Assembly: GCF_000298235.1 (NCBI RefSeq)
Contig: NZ_BAHE01000016.1
Span: 109,692-173,691 of the forward strand
DNA: 64,000 nt
Source of the DNA: Gordonia namibiensis NBRC 108229
Lineage (GTDB): Bacteria; Actinomycetota; Actinomycetes; Mycobacteriales; Mycobacteriaceae
Direction of reading: 5' to 3'
The stretch's first letter is position 1. The number at the start of each line of letters is the position of its first letter. Position numbers and translations under genes: made by a program. The notes beneath the pieces were generated by a model that was given only the letters and a program-made list of their open reading frames with translations, was not told the DNA's origin and did no database searches. This document shows, piece by piece, positions 18,903-26,483 of the stretch.

Positions 18903-19985
18903 ATGACATTCTCGGACGGAACGAATTCAGGCGGAACGGGTTTGGGTGGACTGAACCCACCCTCCGGGGCGCTGACGCTGGCTCTGGTGCAGCAACAGGT
19001 ACCGCGGGTGCGGTCTCGTGAGGACATCATGGCGGTCACGCGCTCGGTCGCGTCGATGGTGTCGGAGATCGCGGGGGCGTTCTCGAATGCGGATCTGATC
19101 GTCTTTCCCGAGTACAGCCTCCACGGTCTGCGCAAAGACGCCTGGGCGGACGACTCGCTCATGCTGGACATCGACGGGCCCGAGGTCGACGTGCTCCGCC
19201 GGGCGTGTGTCGATGCCGGCCGGTGGGCGTGTTTCAGCGTGATGGAGGCCAACCCGTCCGGTGCGCCGTTCAACGTCGCGATCATCGTCGACGATCGCGG
19301 TGAGATCGTCCTCTACCAGCGCAAACTACATCCCTGGGTACCGAAGGAACCCTGGGAGCCCGGTGACCAGGGGATCGCGGTGTGCGACGGACCCCACGGG
19401 TCCAAGCTCGCCGTTCTCATCTGTCACGACGGGATGTTCCCGGAGGTGGCGCGCGAAGCGTCCTACCTGGGGGCGAATGTGCTGCTGCGTACGGCCGGAT
19501 ACAAATTCCCGTTGGCTCAGGCGTGGCGGATCACCAACGAGGCCAATGCGTTTCACAATCTCGCCTTCACCGCGTCGGTGGCTCTGGCGGGGGAGGACGG
19601 CAACCACATCGCCTCGATGGGGCAGGCCATGGTGTGCGACGTCGACGGCACGATCATCGCCTTCGGCGACGGAACCCCGAATCGAGTCGTGACGACCTCG
19701 ATCGTGCCCGCCACCGCCGATGCCGCACGCCGGCAATGGGGAGTGGAGAACAACATCTACCAACTCGGCCACCGAGGTTTCACCGCGGTGGCCGGGGGTG
19801 CGCGGGACTGCCCGTACACCTTCATGAAAGACCTGGTCAAGGGTGAATATCGGGTGCCGTGGGAAGCCGATGTGGAGGTGACCGACGGCACCGGTGAGGG
19901 CTACGGCCCGGCACGGGCACCGGGGTCCGACCAGGACACGGCCCGTGCCGGCTTGCGCGCTCCTGCGGCGAACCCGACGCCGTAA
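18903..19985 (+). CDS. Formamidase-like CN-hydrolase (AmiF/AmiE branch)
   Basis: 360 residues, nitrilase superfamily. The catalytic triad is visible as Glu in FPEYSLHG, Lys in RKLHPWVPKEPWEPGD and Cys in ICHDGMFPE. The segment after the Lys and the C-terminal ENNIYQLGHRGFTAVAGGA and GEYRVPWEADVEV match the formamidase/aliphatic amidase branch, which releases ammonia and, for formamidase, formate. Next to a NicX-like dioxygenase that should make N-formylmaleamate, it is a candidate deformylase or amidase for that intermediate (inference). An unusual tail of about 30 residues rich in Ala/Pro/Gly follows the catalytic domain. LacI-type operator A overlaps its promoter. Confidence 0.85.
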   Translation: MTFSDGTNSGGTGLGGLNPPSGALTLALVQQQVPRVRSREDIMAVTRSVASMVSEIAGAFSNADLIVFPEYSLHGLRKDAWADDSLMLDIDGPEVDVLRRACVDAGRWACFSVMEANPSGAPFNVAIIVDDRGEIVLYQRKLHPWVPKEPWEPGDQGIAVCDGPHGSKLAVLICHDGMFPEVAREASYLGANVLLRTAGYKFPLAQAWRITNEANAFHNLAFTASVALAGEDGNHIASMGQAMVCDVDGTIIAFGDGTPNRVVTTSIVPATADAARRQWGVENNIYQLGHRGFTAVAGGARDCPYTFMKDLVKGEYRVPWEADVEVTDGTGEGYGPARAPGSDQDTARAGLRAPAANPTP

Positions 19986-20022
19986 CGGCTCTGTTAACAG
20001 TGGGCTCTTGGCGGCTCAGGGG

Positions 20023-20078
20023 TCGACAGAGAGAGATTTGTGTCATACGGTCGCTGCAACCGATTGCACAAGCGATTG
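20023..20078 (+). promoter_or_regulatory. LacI-type operator B and promoter of the flavin reductase unit
   Basis: TGCAACCGATTGCA at 20055-20068 is followed by a second box, CAAGCGATTG, at 20069-20078, with centres 12 nt apart. Candidate promoter elements are TCGACA (20023-20028), a 17-nt spacer and TACGGT (20046-20051), which places the operator over the transcription start. The 23 bp from 20056 to 20078 are identical to 21674-21696 upstream of the dioxygenase gene. Confidence 0.7.
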
Positions 20079-20107
20079 CGATCTGCCAATCGACGAAGGA
20101 GGGCCTT

Positions 20108-20764
20108 TTGCCCGTGGATTCCCCAACTTCGGAACTGCGAGACATCGAGCTCGAGTCACTGTCCGATTCCGAGGTTTACAAACTACTTTCGATCGCGGTT
20201 CAACCGCGCCCGATAGCATGGGTGTCGACCGTCGGAACCGACGGAGTCGACAACCTGGCGCCGTTCAGCTTCTTCAACGTCGCGTCGCGGACGCCACCCA
20301 CGTTGATGTTCTCGATCGGGGAACGTATCGGGCACCCGGGGCGTGCCAAGGACACCCTGATCAACATCGAGGCGACCGGCGAGTTCGTCGTCAACATCCC
20401 GGCGCGTGATCATGCACGGGCGGTGACCGTCAGCCATGAGACCGTCGAGTCCGACATCGACGAGTTCGTGCTCGCCTCGGTGGAGAAACGTGATTCGACG
20501 AAGGTTCGGCCGAAGGCAGTCGCCAACGCGCTGGTGTCGTTGGAATGCACTCTGCTCCAGACACTTCCGATCGGGACAGACACCGTGGTCTTCGGCAGTG
20601 TGGTGGCCGCGACGGTGCGTGGGGACGCGGTCGACGAGCGTCTGTACAGCGATCCCGACGCGGGGCTCTGGCTCGCCCGTCTGGCCGGTCCGTACTACTC
20701 CGCGGTCGTCGGGGGAGTCCACCAGGATGCCGAGGGGTCGGAGCCGCGGGGCGCGGATCGTTGA
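20108..20764 (+). CDS. Flavin reductase-like, FMN-binding split-barrel protein
   Basis: Protein of about 218 residues in the flavin reductase/flavoredoxin-like family (LLSIAVQPRPIAWVSTVG, NLAPFSFFNVASRTPPTLMF, DTLINIEATGEFVVNI). Such proteins supply reduced FMN to monooxygenases or bind flavin as oxidoreductases. AGGAGG at 20097-20102 precedes two in-frame starts, TTG 20108 (5-nt spacer) and GTG 20114 (11-nt spacer); I use the first. The stop overlaps the next gene (TTGA). The encoded monooxygenase in this cluster is of the single-component type, so a role as its reductase is doubtful; the partner is unknown. Confidence 0.85.
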   Translation: MPVDSPTSELRDIELESLSDSEVYKLLSIAVQPRPIAWVSTVGTDGVDNLAPFSFFNVASRTPPTLMFSIGERIGHPGRAKDTLINIEATGEFVVNIPARDHARAVTVSHETVESDIDEFVLASVEKRDSTKVRPKAVANALVSLECTLLQTLPIGTDTVVFGSVVAATVRGDAVDERLYSDPDAGLWLARLAGPYYSAVVGGVHQDAEGSEPRGADR

Positions 20765-21564
20765 GGCAGCTCGGAATCGGAGTGGTGCAGACCAGGGCCG
20801 ATGGTGAGGACCCGGGTGCACGCTTCCGCGAGATCTCCGGCCGGATCGACGAGCTCCGCGGTGCCGGGGCCGACGTCATCGTGATCCCCGAGTTCGCCAT
20901 GACCGGTTACGACCTGACGGTCGACCAGCGAGGGATCGCGGCCGACGCCTCGCTACGTGCGCGAGATCTGTTGGGTCAGTGGGCGATCGCTCATCAGGTC
21001 ACCCTGGTCACCGCGCTCCCGCTGCTCGACGACGACGGTGTGCTGTACGACGCCTCGGTCATCCTGGCCGCGGACGGACGTCAGTACGTCGGCGCCAAGC
21101 GTTTCCTCTGGGGCGACGAACGCGCGACCTTCACGGCCGGGCGCGGGGCGGCGTTGCTCGCCGAGGTGGACGGAATCACCATCGGCGTGCCGATCTGTTA
21201 TGAGATCGGCTTCCCCGAAGTCGTTCGTGAACTCGTCCTCGCGGGTGCCGAGATCATCGCGGTGCCAGCGGCTTTCGGTCGTCCGCGCCGCCACGTGTGG
21301 GAGCTCTTCACCAGTGCTCGAGCCGTGGAGAACGGCTGCATCGTGGCCGGTGCGGGACTCTGTTCGGAGAACCTGCGGGGTCAGCCGTTCGCCGGCCACA
21401 GCACCATCGTGGATCCGTTCGGTCGGCGCCTGGTGCAACTGGGCGACGTCCCGGACGCGGCGGGTGTGGTCGTCGACCTCGCGGACATCGACCGCGCACG
21501 GGCTCAGCTGCCCTATCTGGAAGACCTGAAGTCGATCAATTCTGTTGCAGCGCTGGACAACTGA
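20761..21564 (+). CDS. Carbon-nitrogen hydrolase (nitrilase superfamily amidase)
   Basis: 267-residue CN-hydrolase starting at TTG 20761, which overlaps the upstream stop by 4 nt. Triad: Glu in VIPEFAMTGYDL, Lys in VGAKRFLWGDERATF and Cys in GVPICYEIGFPEV. It belongs to the short amidase branch (omega-amidase or N-carbamoyl-type), distinct from the formamidase-like protein upstream. Coupled to the flavin reductase gene under operator B. Because the cluster lacks the usual isochorismatase-like NicF, this protein is a candidate maleamate amidohydrolase giving maleate and ammonia. That assignment is inference from pathway need, not sequence proof. Confidence 0.85.
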   Translation: MRQLGIGVVQTRADGEDPGARFREISGRIDELRGAGADVIVIPEFAMTGYDLTVDQRGIAADASLRARDLLGQWAIAHQVTLVTALPLLDDDGVLYDASVILAADGRQYVGAKRFLWGDERATFTAGRGAALLAEVDGITIGVPICYEIGFPEVVRELVLAGAEIIAVPAAFGRPRRHVWELFTSARAVENGCIVAGAGLCSENLRGQPFAGHSTIVDPFGRRLVQLGDVPDAAGVVVDLADIDRARAQLPYLEDLKSINSVAALDN

Positions 21565-21639
21565 GAAACAACGACCGATAATGGACGTCGCGGGTTACGG
21601 TGAGGTTGTTAACGCACTGTGAACAAGCACCCGGACGTA

Positions 21640-21696
21640 TTTACCCCATACAGAGTCCGCGTATAGCGTGGACGCAACCGATTGCACAAGCGATTG
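21640..21696 (+). promoter_or_regulatory. LacI-type operator C and promoter of the dioxygenase unit
   Basis: Operator core CGCAACCGATTGCA is at 21673-21686 and a second box CAAGCGATTG at 21687-21696, with the same 12-nt centre spacing as operator B. Candidate -35 TTTACC (21640-21645), an 18-nt spacer and -10 TAGCGT (21664-21669). The distance from the -10 to the operator is the same as at operator B. The remaining leader to the ATG is about 100 nt. Confidence 0.7.
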
Positions 21697-21797
21697 TCCG
21701 CCCCCTGGGCGCAACACGGTGATCGACCGTGCCGAGCCGCTACCGACGTCGTCACCCGGCCGGGATCGCACTACGGACCTACCGAACAAGGATGCAC

Positions 21798-22844
21798 ATG
21801 CCTGACCTACAGGGAATGGATCTTCTCGCCGCCTTCACGCAGGAACTCGAACTCTGCAACGTGGCCAAGGGCGAACACGTGGTGGTGCTGACCGAGCCGA
21901 CCAGCCGCGACGACTACATCGCCGCGGCCTTCGGCGCGGCACAGTCGCTCGGCGCGCACGTCCTGGTGTTGACCGCTCCCGGCGGTAGCCCGGCGCCGTT
22001 GCCGAGCACCCACACCGGTGCGGGGCCCGGTTTGCAGTCGGTGCTCGCCGACCAGGTCGCCCAGGACACCCTCAAGCGGGCCGACCTCGTCGTCGATCTG
22101 ACCCGCGAGGGCTTCATCCACGCACCCGTGCAGCAGGAGATCCTCGCGGCCGGGACCCGGATCATCTTCGTCTGCGACGCGCCGGAGGTCCTGATCCGCA
22201 ACATGCCCGCTCGCGCGGACAAGGACCGGGTCCAGCGCGGCGTCGACCGCATCCGGACGGCATCGACGATGAGGGTGACCTCCGCGGCGGGAACCGACCT
22301 GACGGTCGAATTGCGCAACAGCGCACCGGAATTCCAGGTCGGTTACGCCGACGATCCGGGGCGCTGGGATCACTGGCCGTCGACGATGGTCCTGTGCTGG
22401 CCGGAGATCTCCAACGGCACCATCGTGCTCGACAAGGGGGACATCGTCCTCCCGTTCAAGGAGTACGTGCGCGACACGGCGGTGCTGACCGTCAGCAACG
22501 GTCAGATCGTCGACGTCAGCGGCGGCGCCGACGCACGGATGCTCTCGTACTTCCTCGACGATTCCGACGACAAATGGGCGCGCTACCTGTCCCACATGGG
22601 CTGGGGTCTGATGCGGAGCGGCGACTGGTTCGCGACCGCGATGTACGCGAAGGACGAGATCATGGGAATGGACGCACGAGCCTATGCCGGCAACTTCCTG
22701 TGGTCCACCGGGCCACACCCCGTTCTGGGCCGGGATTCCTACGCCCACCTCGACATCGCGCAGCGCGGCATGACGATCACTCTCGACGGCGAACCGGTGG
22801 TCAGCGACGGCGTCCTCGTCGACGATCTGGTCACGGAGGGCTGA
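21798..22844 (+). CDS. nicX: 2,5-dihydroxypyridine 5,6-dioxygenase, NicX-like
   Basis: 348 residues, close in length to the Pseudomonas putida NicX (350). NicX is an Fe(II) extradiol-type dioxygenase with an M29-aminopeptidase-like fold that opens 2,5-dihydroxypyridine to N-formylmaleamate. Conserved stretches include YADDPGRWDHWPST, VLDKGDIVLPFKEY, SHMGWGLM and MDARAYAGNFLWSTG. The iron ligands correspond to His266 (SHMGWG), His317 and Asp319 (AHLDIA). ATG 21798 is chosen because AAGGA lies 5 nt upstream; ATG 21792 would overlap that site. It heads the nicX-monooxygenase pair under operator C. This is the most diagnostic gene for the pathway. Confidence 0.85.
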   Translation: MPDLQGMDLLAAFTQELELCNVAKGEHVVVLTEPTSRDDYIAAAFGAAQSLGAHVLVLTAPGGSPAPLPSTHTGAGPGLQSVLADQVAQDTLKRADLVVDLTREGFIHAPVQQEILAAGTRIIFVCDAPEVLIRNMPARADKDRVQRGVDRIRTASTMRVTSAAGTDLTVELRNSAPEFQVGYADDPGRWDHWPSTMVLCWPEISNGTIVLDKGDIVLPFKEYVRDTAVLTVSNGQIVDVSGGADARMLSYFLDDSDDKWARYLSHMGWGLMRSGDWFATAMYAKDEIMGMDARAYAGNFLWSTGPHPVLGRDSYAHLDIAQRGMTITLDGEPVVSDGVLVDDLVTEG

Positions 22845-22849
22845 GGCAG

Positions 22850-24118
22850 ATGGTTGCCACACAGTCCTTCGAGGTCATCGTCGTCGGCGGCGGACTCGGC
22901 GGTGTCACCGCGGCATTGGCACTGCGCCGCAGGGGACTTCGGGTCACCGTCCTCGAGGCCGCCAAGGAACTCGGCGAGGTGGGTGCGGGTATCCAGACCG
23001 CACCGAACGCGAGTCGCGTCCTCATGGGAATGGGGCTGAGGTCGAAACTCGAGGCGATCAAGACCGAACCGCTGGATCAGATCCGCCGGCGTTGGGCGGA
23101 CGGATCGGTGATCGGCCAGACCTCGCTCGGCCGGTTCTGCAAGGAGAATTACCTTGCGCCGTACTGGCATTACCACCGGGCCGATCTGCACTCGGTACTC
23201 GTCCACGCCTGCAGCGATCCGGACCAGCCGGGCCCCGCGGTCGACTTCCGTACCGACAGCCGGGTCGTCTCGCTCGACCAGTCCGACCCGACACGCCCCA
23301 AGGTGGGCACCGCGGACGGGGAAACCTACAGTGCCGACGTCGTGATCGGTGCCGACGGTGTCCGTTCCTCCGTCCGCGACCTGGCGGGATTCGACGACAC
23401 GCTGGTCTACTCCGGTGAGATGGCCTACCGCGCACTGATTCCCGGGGAACGTATCTTCAAGGACCCGGCCACACGATTCGTGTTCGACCGATTCCAGTCG
23501 GCGATCTGGTACGGGCCGGACCGTCACCTCGTCCATTACCTGCTGCGCGGCGGCGAATACCTGAACGTCGTGGCCCTGGTGCCGTGCACCGATGAGGTTC
23601 GGGGCAACGGACCGCGAACCGCGACGGCCGCGGAACTGGCTGCCCAGTACGCCGATTGGGATGAGCGGGTGCCGGCGATGCTGTCGAAGGCCGACGACGA
23701 CATCCTCGTGCAGGCGCTGTACTACCGGCGGCGGGATCCGGTGTGGGTGACCGACCGGGTCGCCCTCCTCGGGGATGCGTGTCACGCGATGCTGCCGTAC
23801 CAGGCGCAGGGCGCCTCGCAGGCCATGGAGGACGCCGCGGTCCTCGCCGAGGAACTCGGCCAGGTCACCCGGGACGGTATCGACTCGGCGCTGATCCGCT
23901 ACGTCTCGCGCCGCGCTAAGCATGCCGGCATGGTCCAGGACGCGTCGTTGGCGAACATGTCGCTCTACCACCTGCACGACGGGCCCGAGCAACAGGCGCG
24001 TGACCGGAAACTGGCCGAGTTCGACGGCGAATCCGTCGTGTCGTACCGCTGGTTGTGGAGTGGGACGCCACTCAACGACCCCGACAACGAAAGCTTTGAG
24101 TACAAGTTCGCGAAATGA
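22850..24118 (+). CDS. FAD-dependent monooxygenase, NicC-like (6-hydroxynicotinate 3-monooxygenase candidate)
   Basis: 422-residue class A flavoprotein hydroxylase of the salicylate hydroxylase/NicC type. The Rossmann motif is VVGGGLGGVTAALAL, the DG motif is VIGADGVRSSVRD, and the FAD-ribityl motif is LLGDACHAMLPYQAQGASQA. In the nicotinate pathway NicC couples decarboxylation and hydroxylation of 6-hydroxynicotinate to give 2,5-dihydroxypyridine, the NicX substrate, which fits the gene order. It starts 5 nt after nicX. Family members also act on salicylate and hydroxybenzoates, so substrate is inferred from neighbours. The C-terminal tail after about residue 385 is a little longer than usual. 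Confidence 0.82.
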   Translation: MVATQSFEVIVVGGGLGGVTAALALRRRGLRVTVLEAAKELGEVGAGIQTAPNASRVLMGMGLRSKLEAIKTEPLDQIRRRWADGSVIGQTSLGRFCKENYLAPYWHYHRADLHSVLVHACSDPDQPGPAVDFRTDSRVVSLDQSDPTRPKVGTADGETYSADVVIGADGVRSSVRDLAGFDDTLVYSGEMAYRALIPGERIFKDPATRFVFDRFQSAIWYGPDRHLVHYLLRGGEYLNVVALVPCTDEVRGNGPRTATAAELAAQYADWDERVPAMLSKADDDILVQALYYRRRDPVWVTDRVALLGDACHAMLPYQAQGASQAMEDAAVLAEELGQVTRDGIDSALIRYVSRRAKHAGMVQDASLANMSLYHLHDGPEQQARDRKLAEFDGESVVSYRWLWSGTPLNDPDNESFEYKFAK

Positions 24119-24144
24119 TGCACCAACCCTGAAATCAGCTGTGC

Positions 24145-24188
24145 CGCAACGACGCGTCGGTTGATTGATCGTTGCGCCGAGGTAGATT
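24145..24188 (+). promoter_or_regulatory. Promoter and inverted repeats upstream of the transporter-hydroxylase unit
   Basis: In the 107-nt gap before the MFS gene: an 8-bp inverted repeat cgcaacga/tcgttgcg (24145-24152 and 24169-24176), within it the perfect 10-bp palindrome cgacgcgtcg (24150-24159), and candidate promoter TTGATT (24161-24166), 16 nt, TAGATT (24183-24188). The CAAC half resembles the LacI boxes at the other promoters, but the core differs, so control by the same regulator is only possible. Confidence 0.5.
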
Positions 24189-24225
24189 CCCAGGCGCAGA
24201 CCACTACGTCACACACGGAGTACAC

Positions 24226-25614
24226 ATGAAATCCGGCGAGAGCGTCGTTCAAGCACTGCCATGGAAATGGAATGTCCAGGGCAGGATCTTCATCATCGGT
24301 GGCCTGGGCTACATGTTCGACGCATGGGACGTCGTCCTGAACGGGTTCCTCACCCCGCTCGTCGGCGACTACTGGGACCTCGATCTGGGCACCCGGAGCC
24401 TGGTGGCCACGGCGAACCTGATCGGCATGGCCATCGGAGCGGTGGTCTGGGGCAGCATCGCGGACAAGATGGGCCGCAAGAAGGCCTTCAGCGTCACGAT
24501 GCTGATCTTCGCGCTGTTCTCGGTCATCGGTGCCTTCTCGGTGAACTTCGAGATGTTCATCCTCTTCCGCTTCCTCGCCGGATTCGGCCTCGGTGGTTGC
24601 ATACCGGTCGATTACGCGCTGGTCAGCGAGTTCTCGCCACGTCGGCTGCGCGGCCGCATCCTGGCCGCGATGGACGTGTGGTGGCCGATCGGCGGCACCA
24701 TCTGCGGCGTGGTGGCAACGCTCCTGGTCCCGGTCGAGGCCGACACCCGGTGGCGTGCGATGTTGATCTTCATGGTGCTGCCCGCACTGTTGCTGTTCTG
24801 GGTGCGGCGGGGCATTCCCGAGTCGCCGATCTACCTCGCACGGACCGGGCAGGCCGACAAGGCCCGTGCGGTGATCGACGACATGGTGGCGCGGACCGGA
24901 GCAGAGCCCGAGGTCTACACGATCTCCGATCCTGCTCCGGCGGAGAAGATGTCGTGGCGTATCGCGATCACCCAGCTGCGCGACGTGTGGCGGTTCAACC
25001 CGCGCATCACCGCGACGGCTTGGGCCCTGTTCATCACGATCATGTTGCTCTACTACGCAGCCCTGAGCTGGATGCCCTCGATTCTGCGTGAACAGGGCCA
25101 CGGGGACACCGCGGCATTCGCCGGGACGACCCTGATGACCGGTGTGGGCATCGTCGGCGTCCTCACCTCGGCGTGGTTGTGCGAGGCCTACGGACGCAAA
25201 TGGGTGATCGGGCTCTCGGGTCCGCTGGCCGGGCTGGCCGTCGCACTCTTCGCGGCCACCCTGAACGCCGGCACCATCTCGCTGGTCTTCCTCTGCATCT
25301 TCGGCTTCCTGATCCAGCTGACCATCCCAGTCTTGTATGCCTATGTCTCCGAGCTCTATCCGACCGAGATCCGGGCCAGCGGCTTCGGGTGGGCGTCGGC
25401 AGTGAGCCGCGTGGCCACCGGGTTCGCGCCGCTGTTGTTCGGCACCCTCCTGTGGCCGGTGGTCGGCTTGACCGCGACCTTCGCCATCGCCGGTGTGCTG
25501 GTCCTGGCCGCGGTGTGCTGGATGATCGTCGGATCGCCGGAGACGAAGGGACGCGAACTCGACGACATCGGCGTGGAACCGGAAACCCCCGTCGCCGACG
25601 GTGTCACCTCGTGA
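24226..25614 (+). CDS. MFS transporter, probable aromatic acid (nicotinate) importer
   Basis: 462-residue major facilitator protein with 12 predicted membrane segments and duplicated MFS loop motifs (GSIADKMGRKKAF after helix 2; GLGGCIPVDYALVSEFSPRRLRG follows helix 4). It resembles the AAHS/SV2-like branch that carries aromatic acids, including NicT-type carriers. ATG 24226 follows GGAG by 6 nt; the longer frame from 24172 is rejected. Its stop overlaps the molybdenum hydroxylase FAD-subunit gene by 4 nt, so uptake and first oxidation are cotranscribed. Nicotinate as substrate is inferred. Confidence 0.85.
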   Translation: MKSGESVVQALPWKWNVQGRIFIIGGLGYMFDAWDVVLNGFLTPLVGDYWDLDLGTRSLVATANLIGMAIGAVVWGSIADKMGRKKAFSVTMLIFALFSVIGAFSVNFEMFILFRFLAGFGLGGCIPVDYALVSEFSPRRLRGRILAAMDVWWPIGGTICGVVATLLVPVEADTRWRAMLIFMVLPALLLFWVRRGIPESPIYLARTGQADKARAVIDDMVARTGAEPEVYTISDPAPAEKMSWRIAITQLRDVWRFNPRITATAWALFITIMLLYYAALSWMPSILREQGHGDTAAFAGTTLMTGVGIVGVLTSAWLCEAYGRKWVIGLSGPLAGLAVALFAATLNAGTISLVFLCIFGFLIQLTIPVLYAYVSELYPTEIRASGFGWASAVSRVATGFAPLLFGTLLWPVVGLTATFAIAGVLVLAAVCWMIVGSPETKGRELDDIGVEPETPVADGVTS

Positions 25615-26483
25615 AACCCTCGTCCTTCGGATATCACCGGGCTAGTTCGGTCTCCACGGCCTGCCGCCTCCTCGCCGAACTCGGTGAGGATGCCAAGATC
25701 CTCGCCGGCGGCCAGTCGCTCGTCGCGATGATGGCGTTCCGACTCGCTCGCCCGAGTGACCTCCTCGACATCGGGGGAGTCGACGAACTCGACTACCTGG
25801 ACGTGGGGCCGGCGGAGCTGCGGATCGGTGCGCTCACCACCCATCATCGGGCCGAGAAGGCGCAAGAAGTGTTGACCGACAACGGGTTCGGGGTCATCGC
25901 CAGAACGATGCCCTACATCGGGCACCTGCCCATCCGGACCAGGGGGACCGTCGGCGGCAGTCTGGCCCACGCCGATGCCACCGCCGAGTGGTGCCTGCTG
26001 GCCGAACTGCTGGATGCGCAGATCGTGGTCACCTCGGTGCGCGGGGAGCGCATCATCGATGCCCACGAGTTCTTCTTCGGGTTCTTCGCCACCGCACTCG
26101 ACGAGGACGAACTCATCACCGAGTTGCGGTTCCCGCGTCCGGCGCCGAATGCGGCGGTCGCCGAGTTCGCCAATCGGCACGGGGATTTCGCCGTCGTCGC
26201 CGCCGGGGTGGATCTCGACGTCGATCCGGCTGCCGGAGTCCGGGCGGGTCGCGTCGCGCTGGCGGGCACACAGCCGGTGCCGGTGACGATCGCCGCTGCC
26301 GGTGAGGTGCTGGCCGACTGTGGGGAACTCACCCCACACCTGGTCGATGCCTGTGTGGAGGCCGCCGTCGCCGAGCTGGACCTCACCGATCAGGCCGACC
26401 CGGAATACGTACGCGGGGTGGCCCGTACGCAGATCCGTTCCGCGCTGTGGTCAGCAGCGCCCGAGGAAGTCAGGAGCCGATGA
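25611..26483 (+). CDS. Molybdenum hydroxylase, medium FAD-binding subunit
   Basis: 290-residue FAD subunit of the xanthine dehydrogenase/CO dehydrogenase family. FAD contacts are visible in ILAGGQSLVAMMAFRL and the TRGTVGGSLAHADATAEW loop, and a CO_deh_flav_C domain fills the last 100 or so residues. It passes electrons from the 2Fe-2S subunit to the acceptor. The GTG start overlaps the MFS stop and its stop overlaps the large-subunit ATG. The order medium-large-small is one of the usual arrangements for nicotinate, nicotine and purine hydroxylases. Confidence 0.92.
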   Translation: MKPSSFGYHRASSVSTACRLLAELGEDAKILAGGQSLVAMMAFRLARPSDLLDIGGVDELDYLDVGPAELRIGALTTHHRAEKAQEVLTDNGFGVIARTMPYIGHLPIRTRGTVGGSLAHADATAEWCLLAELLDAQIVVTSVRGERIIDAHEFFFGFFATALDEDELITELRFPRPAPNAAVAEFANRHGDFAVVAAGVDLDVDPAAGVRAGRVALAGTQPVPVTIAAAGEVLADCGELTPHLVDACVEAAVAELDLTDQADPEYVRGVARTQIRSALWSAAPEEVRSR

